The notes under the pieces are model-generated. The model was not told where the DNA came from. It saw only the letters and a list, made by a program, of their open reading frames with translations, and did no database searches. Positions 43,988 to 52,938 of a DNA stretch of 61,587 nt are shown in pieces. Source of the DNA: Paenibacillus nasutitermitis (GTDB lineage: Bacteria; Bacillota; Bacilli; Paenibacillales; Paenibacillaceae). Made by a program: the position numbers and the translations under genes. The first letter of the stretch is position 1. Each line of letters starts with the position of its first letter. The DNA lies in contig NZ_BMHP01000016.1 of NCBI RefSeq assembly GCF_014641075.1, positions 1 through 61,587 on the forward strand. Reading direction: 5' to 3'.

Positions 43988-44611
43988 TCAATGCCCGTTC
44001 TGGCGCTGCGTCACTAGAAGCGAATGGATCCATAGAAAGATGCCAGCCGTGTCGTGCAGCCGAAAATGCTTCAGGTTGTCCGCAAGCTGGCGCGCTTCCC
44101 CGTCGGTAAGGGGGTTGGCATCTGCCGGCTCAGCTAGCCACATCGGCTCATCGCCGTCAGGCGCTGGGGATGCGGCAGGCCACCACGCGGCTCCCGCTAC
44201 GAAGTTAAGCTCACTTAGAAGAGGGAGGTCGCCTGCTTCGCGCAGCAGTACCAGCTTGCGGTGAGACTCGTGCTTAAAGCCCTCAACGAGGACAAGATCC
44301 ACATGCTCCATCCCGGCAAGCAGACGGCTAAGCGGCTCCGGGCTGTTACTCATCACGGCGGTACGCCAAGGCGAGCTGATCGCCGTAATATCGGCGCCGG
44401 CCTGCTGATGTTTCCAGGAATCCGTGCCCGGCCGGTCGATGGAAAAATCATGGGCGTCGTGCTTGATCGTGCCGACCCGGAAGCCAAGCTCCTTGAATCG
44501 CGGAATCAGCGCTGTAATCAACGTGGTTTTGCCGCTGTTCTTGTAGCCGACAATCTGAAGGACAAAAGGCGCAGTAGTAGTGGTGGACAGGTTATCATTA
44601 GCGGTCATCAT
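43988..44611 (-). CDS. mobB: molybdopterin-guanine dinucleotide biosynthesis adaptor MobB
   Basis: 207 residues. The P-loop is in VGYKNSGKTTLITAL (about residue 23), followed by GFRVGTIKHDAHDF, DRPGTDSWKHQQAGAD and LVLVEGFKHES, all hallmarks of MobB. This GTP-binding protein helps attach GMP to molybdopterin. The gene is divergent from moeA, with 164 bases between them for both promoters. Other Moco genes are not in the window. Confidence 0.92.
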   Translation of the reverse strand: MMTANDNLSTTTTAPFVLQIVGYKNSGKTTLITALIPRFKELGFRVGTIKHDAHDFSIDRPGTDSWKHQQAGADITAISSPWRTAVMSNSPEPLSRLLAGMEHVDLVLVEGFKHESHRKLVLLREAGDLPLLSELNFVAGAAWWPAASPAPDGDEPMWLAEPADANPLTDGEARQLADNLKHFRLHDTAGIFLWIHSLLVTQRQNGH

Positions 44612-44775
44612 GACTTTACTGTATCACAGGACAGGGATTAAAGACGATCCTTTTTCTGCTCTTGCTATGGAGCGGATGTGCTGCTAATGATACAATCAGA
44701 AAGCGGAAGATCACAAGCGACATTGATAGCGTTATCATGATAGATCATGCATGACAGCAGGAGGAGGGCGATGAC

Positions 44776-46089
44776 ATGCAGGAGCTGCAGGGATCGTCGC
44801 GTTTTGACAGACGCGCGGTCAAGGTGGATGAAGCAGCGCGTCTGGTGCTTGGGGCGGCCATGCCCGGGCGGCGGGAGAGCGTGCCGCTTGGTCAGGCGGC
44901 AGGGCGCCGTCTGGCGGAGCAGGCTTCTGCCAGCTGCGACTGGCCGCCCTTCGCGCGTTCCGGACTGGACGGGTATGCCGTCCGGAGCGCCGATACGGCG
45001 CAAGCCACGCCGCAGTCCCCGGCGGTGCTGCGCGTGGTTGGGGCTGTAGCCGCGGGGGAGCTTGCCCGCGCGGCTGTCGTGCCGGGAACCGCCATGCGGA
45101 TTATGACAGGCGGGGCGGTTCCCGAAGGGGCGGACGCCGTCGTCATGCTGGAGCAGACGGCGGATACGCTGGAGAACGGGCAGCCGGTGGTGCGGGTGAA
45201 ACGCGCCGCCGGGCCCGGTCAGAACATTGCGCAGCCCGGCGAGGAATTCCGCCGGGGGAGCCCGCTGTTTGAGGCCGGCACGCTGCTGCGGCCCGGCCAT
45301 CTAGCGCTGCTCGCCACCTTCGGCTATGCCGATGTGGCGGTGTATGCGCGCCCGCGCGTAGCGGTGCTCGCGACCGGCGCGGAGCTGCTGCCGGTCGCTG
45401 CGCCGCTTGCGCCCGGAACCATCCGCGACAGCAACAGCGTGATGGTCGCGGCAATGGCCGAGCAGAGCGGCGCGGCTGCGCTGCCGCTCGGAAGGCTTGC
45501 GGATGACCGGGATGCGGTCACCGATGCCTTGGAGGCGGCGCTTGCGCAGGCCGATATCGTCGTGACCACCGGCGGGGTATCGGTGGGCGATTACGATATT
45601 ATGGCTGCGATTATGCGCGGCTGGGCGCCGGATAGGCTTGCCGAGGCATCCGTGAACAGCAGCCTTGCGGAAGACAGGCTGCTGTTCAATAAAGTAGCGA
45701 TGCGCCCGGGCAGCCCGACCTCCGCTGCCGTCGTTAAAGGCAAGCTGGTGATTGCTTTGTCCGGCAATCCCGGCGCCTGTTTCGTCGGCTTTGAATGGTT
45801 TGTGCGCCCTGCCATTCTCCGTATGCAGGGGGCGGCGATAGAAACAGCCCTGCCCGAGGCCGTGACGGCTGTGCTTGATGCGGCGTATGAGAAGGGAAGC
45901 CCGCATGAACGATTTGTCCGCACCCGTCTGTATGTGGAGCAAGGGGTCCTGCATGCCGACCCGCTTGCTTTCGGCAAATCCAGCATGATGGCTTCGATTC
46001 CGGATGCGGACGGCTTGATCCGGATTCCATCGGGATCTTCCGGGCTGCCTGCAGGTTCTCTGGTCGAAGTGCTGCTTCTCCAGGGATAA
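44776..46089 (+). CDS. moeA: molybdopterin molybdotransferase MoeA
   Basis: 437 residues covering the four MoeA domains: N-terminal RSGLDGYAVRSADT, GGAVPEGADAVVMLEQT, the MoCF-fold domain with VAVLATGAELLPV, TTGGVSVGDYDIM and ALSGNPGACFVGFEWFV, and the C-terminal beta domain. It inserts molybdate into adenylylated molybdopterin. ATG 44776 lies after GGAGGAGGGCG. The 5' half of the gene is markedly richer in G and C than its surroundings. Confidence 0.93.
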   Translation: MQELQGSSRFDRRAVKVDEAARLVLGAAMPGRRESVPLGQAAGRRLAEQASASCDWPPFARSGLDGYAVRSADTAQATPQSPAVLRVVGAVAAGELARAAVVPGTAMRIMTGGAVPEGADAVVMLEQTADTLENGQPVVRVKRAAGPGQNIAQPGEEFRRGSPLFEAGTLLRPGHLALLATFGYADVAVYARPRVAVLATGAELLPVAAPLAPGTIRDSNSVMVAAMAEQSGAAALPLGRLADDRDAVTDALEAALAQADIVVTTGGVSVGDYDIMAAIMRGWAPDRLAEASVNSSLAEDRLLFNKVAMRPGSPTSAAVVKGKLVIALSGNPGACFVGFEWFVRPAILRMQGAAIETALPEAVTAVLDAAYEKGSPHERFVRTRLYVEQGVLHADPLAFGKSSMMASIPDADGLIRIPSGSSGLPAGSLVEVLLLQG

Positions 46090-46123
46090 CAATTTGCAAC
46101 CATTCTCAACCCTCCACACAAAA

Positions 46124-46161
46124 AAACCGCTTCCCCTGTCTGTGCAGGAAGGAAGCGGTTT
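46124..46161 (-). terminator. terminator of the FliD-like gene
   Basis: AAACCGCTTCC pairs with GGAAGCGGTTT. Read on the minus strand the stem is followed by a run of T, so it mainly terminates the minus-strand gene at 46183 and faces moeA from the other side. Confidence 0.8.
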
Positions 46162-46182
46162 GCGCTTTATGTGGACTGATAA

Positions 46183-47454
46183 TTATATCATGGAATTAAC
46201 GAGAACTCCGTTCATCTGCAGCTGCAAATAGGACTGCATGGAAGACTGATACGCCATAAACGACTGGAGCTCATCAGAGGAGGTGCTCAAGAGGGCATCG
46301 GCAGGCAGCTGCTCGAAGCGGGCAAGGGACTTGACCAGGCGCGGCGCGATCCCGTCGAGCCCTGCTACTGTAGTCCGCACCTCCTCAGGCTGCCGGGTAA
46401 TAGCCGACTTCAGCCTCTCTGCATCAAGCCTCCATTCACCGGAATCGGACTGTGTGATGCCTATCCACGCGGATGACCGGAATGCCTGATCGACGTTCTG
46501 CTTCAATGATTCATTCAAATAATCGGACGCATGACTATAAGCGGCATTGAGTTTATTCGCTTGACCAAGCAGTACGGAGAGCTGCTCAGTTATTGCATCG
46601 GCGTTGTAGCCGACGGTCACCTTGACAGGGGTTCTCGTTGTTTCAAGAAGCTGCAAGGATGCTTTGCCGTCTTCAAGCATAATCTCGTTGTTTGGCGAAC
46701 TGAGAGCCGGGCCGTTATTCAAACGGTACACGGCATTCGTTCCGGAAACAAGCACGTTACCGATTCCCGTAGCCGCTATCAGGCTTCCGCCAAGATCGCT
46801 CAGTGAAAAGGATTGTTCCGGACCCGTCTTGTCCGCTATCGCTTCCAGCCGGGTCGTACCTGCCGCATTGTCTTCATTTACGATGACGGTTATGCCGAGC
46901 TTCGCGCTGTTGATCGCGTCGCGGATCTTCCCGAGTGAAACGGCATTACTGTCCGATGTCCCCACTGAAACGGAAACAATACGCTGATGTCCATCCACAT
47001 CCACTATGAAGCTGTGCTTACCCGCACTTACAATAGACGGTGCCGATGCGGCAAAGTCATATCCGGCATTGCGCTGAGGCTGGGCAAGGGCTAATGCCTG
47101 AATCTCATATCCGGTACGGCTGGCTTCGGAGGTCGCTTCGCCTGATACGATGCCAGCTTGGCTGGATTGGATGGAACGCTTCTCGAAAGCGGAGGTGCTT
47201 TTGTTTGCCAACGTGTTGGCAGCCGCCCTCAGCTCATAGCTCTGGCGCAACCATGAAGCGGCATAATCAGCGGCGTGATCCATTGTTTTTTTTGCGCTGG
47301 AAGGAATATGGAAAGATCTGTTATTATTATAGGAGCCTCCCCTGTTCAAAGGGGACCGGTCTTCCTCGTATGTAAATGGATATTGTTCGGCAGACAGGAC
47401 AGGCTGTACGGGATAGAACGTACTGCGGGAAACGGGTGCAATGGAACGAATCAT
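46183..47454 (-). CDS. FliD-like flagellar hook-associated protein 2 homolog (orphan)
   Basis: 423 residues. A coiled region at about 60-100 (AANTLANKSTSAFEKR), an extended central part with YEIQALALAQPQRN and GKHSFIVDVDGH, a flagellin-hook-like segment around 165-215 (AVSLGKIRDAINSAKLGITV, TTRLEAIAD), and a C-terminal helical region (LLGQANKLNAAYSHASDYL) resemble FliD filament-cap proteins. Typical FliD starts near its coiled N-terminus without the ~50 Pro/Ser/Tyr-rich residues seen here. No other flagellar gene is nearby. It may be a degenerate or repurposed cap-like protein. No signal peptide is seen. Confidence 0.6.
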   Translation of the reverse strand: MIRSIAPVSRSTFYPVQPVLSAEQYPFTYEEDRSPLNRGGSYNNNRSFHIPSSAKKTMDHAADYAASWLRQSYELRAAANTLANKSTSAFEKRSIQSSQAGIVSGEATSEASRTGYEIQALALAQPQRNAGYDFAASAPSIVSAGKHSFIVDVDGHQRIVSVSVGTSDSNAVSLGKIRDAINSAKLGITVIVNEDNAAGTTRLEAIADKTGPEQSFSLSDLGGSLIAATGIGNVLVSGTNAVYRLNNGPALSSPNNEIMLEDGKASLQLLETTRTPVKVTVGYNADAITEQLSVLLGQANKLNAAYSHASDYLNESLKQNVDQAFRSSAWIGITQSDSGEWRLDAERLKSAITRQPEEVRTTVAGLDGIAPRLVKSLARFEQLPADALLSTSSDELQSFMAYQSSMQSYLQLQMNGVLVNSMI

Positions 47455-47592
47455 GATTAGAACACCTCCGGGCTTATTAGCTGGCTTGCTCAGGGGACGG
47501 CGCTCGCTGCTGCGCAGAATCTCTCTCGCACATTCATCTGGACTTGATCGAATCCCCTGAGAGCATCAGATTTTCTTGCCAAGCATTTATAG

Positions 47593-47964
47593 TTATATAA
47601 GAAGAAACAAAAAGGCGAGAAAGGCTAAATCGATAAAAAATGAACCTCCGAAGGGACCATATCCATAATACGGATCATAAGGCGTAAAGGCCTGGGTCTG
47701 GGCTTTGGGAGCTGCAGCTTCAGTCTTGATTTTCGTTTTAGAGGATTTGCCTTTCTTCTGTGAGGTTTGAGGTGTTTGCATGAGCGTGCTTTGAAGCCCT
47801 GCCGAGGCATGCTGCTGGCCAACTCTTTCGTTGAAAAAGAGCCTGCCGTCCTCGCATCTGCTCAAAATCCCGGCATGGCGTCTGCCGTCACGGGTGACGG
47901 CGCATACCGGCATTCCACAGAAACGGTTAATATGCTCCTCATGAAGAGGATAAATGGGATTCAT
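47593..47964 (-). CDS. hypothetical protein with C-terminal membrane anchor
   Basis: 123 residues. The N-terminal half (INRFCGMPVCAVTRDGRRHA, ILSRCEDGRLFFNE) resembles small beta-barrel domains such as those of spore-coat-associated proteins. A Lys/Thr/Gln-rich linker follows, then a Pro/Tyr/Gly-rich stretch (TPYDPYYGYGPFGG) and a final hydrophobic helix (FFIDLAFLAFLFLLI). I do not recognise a named family. The SD GGGAGG overlaps an inverted repeat (47979-48013). Confidence 0.65.
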   Translation of the reverse strand: MNPIYPLHEEHINRFCGMPVCAVTRDGRRHAGILSRCEDGRLFFNERVGQQHASAGLQSTLMQTPQTSQKKGKSSKTKIKTEAAAPKAQTQAFTPYDPYYGYGPFGGSFFIDLAFLAFLFLLI

Positions 47965-47978
47965 CCTTCTTAGTACCT

Positions 47979-48013
47979 CCCTGATTGCTTTTCAACAGTG
48001 TATTCAATCAGGG
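47979..48013. repeat. inverted repeat over the upstream region of the 123-residue gene
   Basis: CCCTGATTG (47979-47987) and CAATCAGGG (48005-48013) form a perfect 9-bp stem with a 17-base loop. On the minus-strand transcript the 3' arm touches the SD of the gene starting at 47964. Confidence 0.6.
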
Positions 48014-48082
48014 ACGGATATGTATGGTTATTTACCCACTATGCTGCTAATTTGAAGCTGTTACCTAAGGAGGAAATTCAAT

Positions 48083-48886
48083 ATGGGAAGCAGGTCTCAG
48101 AAACAGCAGAGCCCAAGTCCCGGATCCGCAAGCCGTATAGGTATTCTTGCAGCCCTCTTCATCGTTGCTGTGGCAGCTGCGGTGGGCTTCTGGCAGACCC
48201 GGGATAGCCGGTCCGGCCCTGCTGCGGACAGCCTGCTTCACGATCTCAGTGCGGTATGGACATGGGGCGACGCTGAATTTGCCGGGGGAGCGGCGGGAGC
48301 CGTCTGGTCATTCCGCTGGGATGGAGAAGCGGACGCCGCCAGCGCCAGACGATTTGGAGAGCGATTCGACACGAAATGGACGCTTGTCAAAACTCCGCTT
48401 GGAGAAGCCTATCAAGGCGAAGCCGAAGGCGGCCTCTCTATATGGTACAGGCAACATAAGGAAGATTCCGGAGGGAATCCGCAGCAAGCTGACGGGGAAG
48501 ACGCTTCTGTTGAACTCATCATATTGCTCTCCCCTGCTAAAGGCAGCCAATTGGAGATGATCAAGACAGCGGCCGCAGGGATCGAGGAAGGGGCGCAAGC
48601 GGAAAAGCTATCCTTAAAAGGAAGCTTCACCATTCGCGCCGATCCGGCGGACCGCGTTTCGGAGAAGTCCATCGCAAGACTTGCTGCTGCCCGTCAGGTT
48701 GAGGAATATAAGGATGCGAACACGCAAAGCGCCACCTATTCCAGTCCTGCATTGCGCACCCGAATTATGAGCGGCAATCAGAGCGTGAACATGCAAATTG
48801 CCGTTGTTCGCTCCGGCCAGCAGGAGAAGGTTAAATTGGTCATTGGCATACCCTTAATTACAGGGGACTACACAGCGGAAAATTAG
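48083..48886 (+). CDS. YwmB-family (TATA-box-binding-like fold) protein
   Basis: 267 residues. An N-terminal helix (about 13-35: IGILAALFIVAVAAAVGF) anchors or exports the protein. The C-terminal part with SPALRTRIMSGNQSVNMQIA and LVIGIPLITGDY matches the pattern of YwmB proteins, which are conserved in Bacillales next to cell-wall genes and are of unknown function. The start at ATG 48083 follows TAAGGAGGA. The call rests on the C-terminal pattern. Confidence 0.6.
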   Translation: MGSRSQKQQSPSPGSASRIGILAALFIVAVAAAVGFWQTRDSRSGPAADSLLHDLSAVWTWGDAEFAGGAAGAVWSFRWDGEADAASARRFGERFDTKWTLVKTPLGEAYQGEAEGGLSIWYRQHKEDSGGNPQQADGEDASVELIILLSPAKGSQLEMIKTAAAGIEEGAQAEKLSLKGSFTIRADPADRVSEKSIARLAAARQVEEYKDANTQSATYSSPALRTRIMSGNQSVNMQIAVVRSGQQEKVKLVIGIPLITGDYTAEN

Positions 48887-49021
48887 GATTATTTGAAGGT
48901 TTAATCAGTTTTTTTTATGGCGGGATGAATAGCATCTCGCGTTCTGTTATGCTAAACTACATATCATGATCAATGAAGGCACACAGCTGAGTTGCCTAAA
49001 ATACATAAGAGAGAATGAGGT

Positions 49022-50578
49022 ATGACCGTGAGCAAACATGAATCAATTGCTGCAGCGGGTGCGGTTTATTATTTGTTCGGGGCTACCGGGGATTTAGCGC
49101 GGCGGAAGCTTTTTCCCGCACTCTTCAGCTTATATAAAGAGGGCAAGCTGGCCGAAGACTTTGCCGTTGTTGGGCTGGCCCGCAGACCTCGTACGAATGA
49201 TGAATTTCGCGCCGACGTTTATGAATCCATCAACGAATTTTGCCGGTATAAGCAAGGCGATGACGAAACCTGGAAGAAATTCGCAGACCACTTTGTCTAT
49301 ATGTCACTGGACATTAATAATCTGGATGGCTTCCGCGAGTTGAACAATTTGACGGAAGAGCTGGACGCCAGATTCGATATTCCCGGCAACCGCCTGTTCT
49401 ATCTGGCGTTGTCTCCGGAACTGTTCGGACCGGTATCGCTTAACCTGCGCGACGGCGGCCTGCTGGAATCCAAAGGGTGGAACCGTCTCGTAATTGAGAA
49501 GCCGTTCGGTTATGATTTGCAATCGGCTCGGGAACTGAACGAACAGCTCAGCCATGTATTCAAAGAAGAAGAGATCTTCCGGATCGATCATTACCTGGGC
49601 AAGGAAATGGTGCAAAACATTGAGGTTATCCGCTTTGCCAATGCTTTTTTTGAGCCGCTTTGGAATAATAAGCATATTGCCAATGTTCAAATCACCTTGT
49701 CCGAGACTGTCGGTGTAGAAGAGCGGGGAGGCTATTATGACAAGTCCGGTGCTCTGCGCGACATGGTACAGAATCATCTGCTTCAAATGCTGGCGATGAT
49801 TGCCATGGAACCTCCGAGCAGACTTCATCCCGAAGATATACGCGACGAGAAGGTCAAGGTGTTCCGGTCGCTCCGTCCTTTTGCGAACAGCGAAGAAGTC
49901 AGACGCGACGTCATACGCGGTCAATATTCGGAGGGCTCGTCCAGGGACAAGCGTCTGAACGGGTACCGTCAAGAAGATTCCGTGAATCCGGAATCAAAGA
50001 CGGAGACTTATTTTGCGGCCAGGGTATTTGCGGATAACTTCCGCTGGGCCGGTGTGCCCTTCTACATTCGCACAGGCAAACGGCTTCCCGTCAAAACAAC
50101 GGAGATCGTGATCGAGTTCAAAAATGTCCCGGATAATATCCTGTTTGCCAGGAGGCATGATCTTTCCCCCAATCTGCTGGTCATCCGGGTAAATCCGATG
50201 GAAGGCATCTATATTAAAATCAATGCCAAGAAACCGGGCGTGGACAATACCGTTCAGCCGGTATCGATGGAATTCTGCCAGAGCTGCCAGGTTGGCCTGA
50301 ATACGCCCGAGGCTTATGAGCGCTTGATCTATGATGCCGCGCGCGGCGAGTCAACGTATTTTACCCGCTGGGATGAAGTGGCGCAGGCCTGGTCCTTTGT
50401 TGACCGGATAGCCGAAGCCTGGAGGGAAGACAACGAGAGTCTGCAGTTTTATCCGGCGGGATCATGGGGTCCGGAGCAAGCGGATAAACTGCTGGCTGAG
50501 GACGGCTTTCATTGGTGGCCGGTAAATGGCCAGGATGAGGATAATGTCATCTGGATATCGGGAAGCAGCTCCAATTAA
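49022..50578 (+). CDS. zwf: glucose-6-phosphate 1-dehydrogenase
   Basis: 518 residues, the normal length. The NADP-binding motif is YYLFGATGDLARRKLFPALF, the active-site motif RIDHYLGKEMVQN (Lys and His for substrate binding and catalysis), and LVIEKPFG is also present. It converts glucose 6-phosphate to 6-phosphogluconolactone at the entry of the oxidative pentose phosphate pathway. It is a single gene with its own upstream gap; gnd is not adjacent. Confidence 0.97.
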   Translation: MTVSKHESIAAAGAVYYLFGATGDLARRKLFPALFSLYKEGKLAEDFAVVGLARRPRTNDEFRADVYESINEFCRYKQGDDETWKKFADHFVYMSLDINNLDGFRELNNLTEELDARFDIPGNRLFYLALSPELFGPVSLNLRDGGLLESKGWNRLVIEKPFGYDLQSARELNEQLSHVFKEEEIFRIDHYLGKEMVQNIEVIRFANAFFEPLWNNKHIANVQITLSETVGVEERGGYYDKSGALRDMVQNHLLQMLAMIAMEPPSRLHPEDIRDEKVKVFRSLRPFANSEEVRRDVIRGQYSEGSSRDKRLNGYRQEDSVNPESKTETYFAARVFADNFRWAGVPFYIRTGKRLPVKTTEIVIEFKNVPDNILFARRHDLSPNLLVIRVNPMEGIYIKINAKKPGVDNTVQPVSMEFCQSCQVGLNTPEAYERLIYDAARGESTYFTRWDEVAQAWSFVDRIAEAWREDNESLQFYPAGSWGPEQADKLLAEDGFHWWPVNGQDEDNVIWISGSSSN

Positions 50579-50706
50579 CAGCTTCAAATCGCTGATCACC
50601 TGCATCGATTCGTCATATCCGCATTGGGATATTGCGGATCGATGCTTTGCTGCATAGGTTAATCTAAGATCTGGCAGCGTCATGCAAAGAAGAAGGGAAC
50701 AGGGCA

Positions 50707-52296
50707 ATGAGCAAAAGCTTAAAGGACGAAATCAGGCAAGAAGTGGAGAAAAGGCGTACCTTCGCCATCATCTCCCACCCGGATGCGGGGAAAACAACCT
50801 TAACAGAGAAACTGCTGCTTTTTGGCGGCGCGATACGTCTTGCCGGATCGGTTAAAGCGCGTAAAGCCAGCCGTCACGCAACAAGCGACTGGATGGATAT
50901 TGAGAAGCAAAGGGGTATTTCGGTTACTTCTTCCGTCATGCAGTTTGATTATAACGGACATCGCGTTAATATTCTGGACACCCCCGGTCACCAGGATTTC
51001 AGTGAAGACACTTACCGGACACTGACAGCAGCGGACAGCGCCGTGATGCTTATTGACGTCGCCAAAGGCGTTGAGGCACAGACCATCAAGCTGTTTCAGG
51101 TATGCCGCAAGCGGGGCATTCCGATATTCACCTTCATTAATAAGCTGGACCGTGAAGGACAAAGTCCTTTTGATCTGATGGAGGAGCTGGAGCGGGTTCT
51201 GGGCATCCGTGCCGTTCCGATGAATTGGCCGATCGGCATGGGCCGGGAACTGTGCGGCGTATACGACCGGATGAAGAACCAAGTCGAGCTATTCAAGGGC
51301 GATGACGATCACTCCAGCATCTCCGTACGCAAGGTGAATGATTACAACGATTCCATCATTCGCGAGATGGCCGGCGATTATCTGCATGATCAACTGGTAC
51401 AGGACCTCGAGCTGCTGGATGTTGCCGGCGACCCGTTCGATTTCGATAAAGTGCGCGCCGGCGAGCTGACACCGCTGTTCTTCGGCAGCGCAGTGAACAA
51501 TTTCGGTGTGCAGACGTTTCTGGAGAATTTCCTCCAGCTCGCGCCGGCTCCCGCTCCGCGCAATACAACGGACGGACCGCTTGATCCGACGAACGAGAAA
51601 TTTTCCGGCTATGTGTTCAAGATTCAGGCAAACATGAATCCGGCACACCGTGATCGCATTGCTTTTCTGCGGATTTGTTCCGGGCGCTTCGAACGCGGCA
51701 TGAGTGTGAAGCATACGCGTGTAGGCAAGGAGATCAAGCTCGCGCAGCCGCAGCAGTTTCTGGCTCAGGACCGGGATATCGTCGAATCGGCTTATCCGGG
51801 CGATATCATCGGGTTGTTTGATCCCGGTATATTCCGCATCGGGGATTCGCTATCCCAGGGAAGCGAGATCGTCTTCGACGAGCTGCCGACCTTCTCGCCC
51901 GAGTTGTTTGCCAAAGTAACTGTCAAGAATGCGCTCAAGCATAAGCAGTACCAGAAGGGCATTGACCAGTTGACGGAGGAAGGGACCATTCAGGTCTTCC
52001 ATTCCACAAGCGGCTTCGATGAAACGATTCTGGGCGTGGTGGGACAGCTGCAGTTTGAAGTGTTTGAATACCGGATGAGAGCGGAATATGGCGTGGAAAT
52101 TCAGCTTCACCGGATGCAGTTCCAATTTGCCCGCTGGATTGTCGATGAGAAGATCGATCCCTCCAAGTTTCGGATCAATTCCTCACTGGTGAAGGATAAG
52201 AAAGATAATTATGTAGCATTGTTCGAAAATGAATATGCCATGCGTACGGCAATGGATAAGAATCCGACTTCCAAATTCCTGGAGATGGCTCCATAG
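50707..52296 (+). CDS. prfC: peptide chain release factor 3
   Basis: 529 residues. GTPase domain with SHPDAGKTTLTEKLL (G1), DTPGHQDF (G3) and NKLD (G4), then EF-Tu-like domain 2 and the RF3 C-terminal domain (HSTSGFDETILGVVGQLQFE). It removes RF1 and RF2 from the ribosome after peptide release. SD AAGAAGGG is upstream of the ATG. Confidence 0.96.
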   Translation: MSKSLKDEIRQEVEKRRTFAIISHPDAGKTTLTEKLLLFGGAIRLAGSVKARKASRHATSDWMDIEKQRGISVTSSVMQFDYNGHRVNILDTPGHQDFSEDTYRTLTAADSAVMLIDVAKGVEAQTIKLFQVCRKRGIPIFTFINKLDREGQSPFDLMEELERVLGIRAVPMNWPIGMGRELCGVYDRMKNQVELFKGDDDHSSISVRKVNDYNDSIIREMAGDYLHDQLVQDLELLDVAGDPFDFDKVRAGELTPLFFGSAVNNFGVQTFLENFLQLAPAPAPRNTTDGPLDPTNEKFSGYVFKIQANMNPAHRDRIAFLRICSGRFERGMSVKHTRVGKEIKLAQPQQFLAQDRDIVESAYPGDIIGLFDPGIFRIGDSLSQGSEIVFDELPTFSPELFAKVTVKNALKHKQYQKGIDQLTEEGTIQVFHSTSGFDETILGVVGQLQFEVFEYRMRAEYGVEIQLHRMQFQFARWIVDEKIDPSKFRINSSLVKDKKDNYVALFENEYAMRTAMDKNPTSKFLEMAP

Positions 52297-52314
52297 ACAG
52301 GGGAGAAATTGCGT

Positions 52315-52623
52315 ATGAAAATATCACGGGTCCTGCGATTTATTTCGGCAATACTGGAAGCTTGTCTGGGCATTCCCATTGTGGGCGGTTTATTCGTTAT
52401 CTCAATGTCGTATTCGCCGCTGATGTTTATGTTTGTCCTGCATCTGATCACCTTGTTCTTCTGCTTCCGGGAACGAAGCGGGAAGATTGGGAGCATCGCG
52501 GGGATCGTGACTTCCCTGCTGGCGTGGATACCGATCTTAGGGATGATTATGCACATACTCAGTGCAATTATTCTCTTCATCAGTGCCGCCAGCGACAGGG
52601 AGTCTCGTAATTTGAGGCAGTAA
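52315..52623 (+). CDS. small hypothetical membrane protein
   Basis: 102 residues with three hydrophobic segments (ACLGIPIVGGLFVISM, FMFVLHLITLFFCF, IAGIVTSLLAWIPILGMIMHI). It resembles widespread small membrane proteins of Bacillales with no known function. ATG 52315 follows GGGGAG by ten bases, 18 bases after prfC, so it may be co-transcribed with it. Confidence 0.7.
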   Translation: MKISRVLRFISAILEACLGIPIVGGLFVISMSYSPLMFMFVLHLITLFFCFRERSGKIGSIAGIVTSLLAWIPILGMIMHILSAIILFISAASDRESRNLRQ

Positions 52624-52784
52624 GCAAATGAAGAACAGCTTCGCGAATTCATCCGCATGGACCGGATCTGCTGCTAGCACAGACAGCCGGTAAGATTATT
52701 CGCGATATCGAGCAGCATGGCGCACCTTCTGGAATTCACATGGGGGATTGTTATCCCATTGTGAAATTTTAGGAGGTGTTTTTT
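52624..52784 (+). other. gap with a possible gene remnant
   Basis: A frame ending at 52771 reads AGKIIRDIEQHGAPSGIHMG then DCYPIVKF and looks like a real C-terminus. The preceding part (EEQLREFIRMDRIC) is in a different frame. No start or SD is found, so this is probably a decayed gene tail. I do not recognise the family. Confidence 0.35.
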
Positions 52785-52820
52785 TTGTCCATCTTCAAAA
52801 AAGAACAACTTGGCGATTGA
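52785..52820 (+). CDS. possible 11-residue ORF behind a strong SD
   Basis: TTG 52785 lies eight bases after TAGGAGG and opens MSIFKKEQLGD before TGA. The stop overlaps the -35 of the LacI promoter (TTGACA, 52817). It is either a leader peptide or the 5' stub of a deleted gene. Confidence 0.3.
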   Translation: MSIFKKEQLGD

Positions 52821-52858
52821 CAGTAAGGCGTTTACATGAGAAAATGTACGCGCGTACA
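52817..52858 (+). promoter_or_regulatory. promoter and palindromic operator of the lacI-type gene
   Basis: A consensus TTGACA at 52817-52822 and GAAAAT at 52840-52845 (17-base spacer) are followed at once by the perfect 14-bp palindrome TGTACGCGCGTACA (52845-52858). Its central CG is the mark of LacI-family operators. It sits across the expected transcription start, so the regulator encoded downstream probably represses its own operon. Confidence 0.65.
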
Positions 52859-52938
52859 CTAATGCTGTTTCTATTTCTTAAAAGTCAATCTATGTTGGCA
52901 ATCTGGGTTTAACCCCGGCAGAATTGGAGGAAGGACTT

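Noticed and set aside
45301..46119. Minus-strand frames in moeA
   Set aside because: The high GC of moeA removes stops in antisense frames. The plus-strand product is clearly MoeA.
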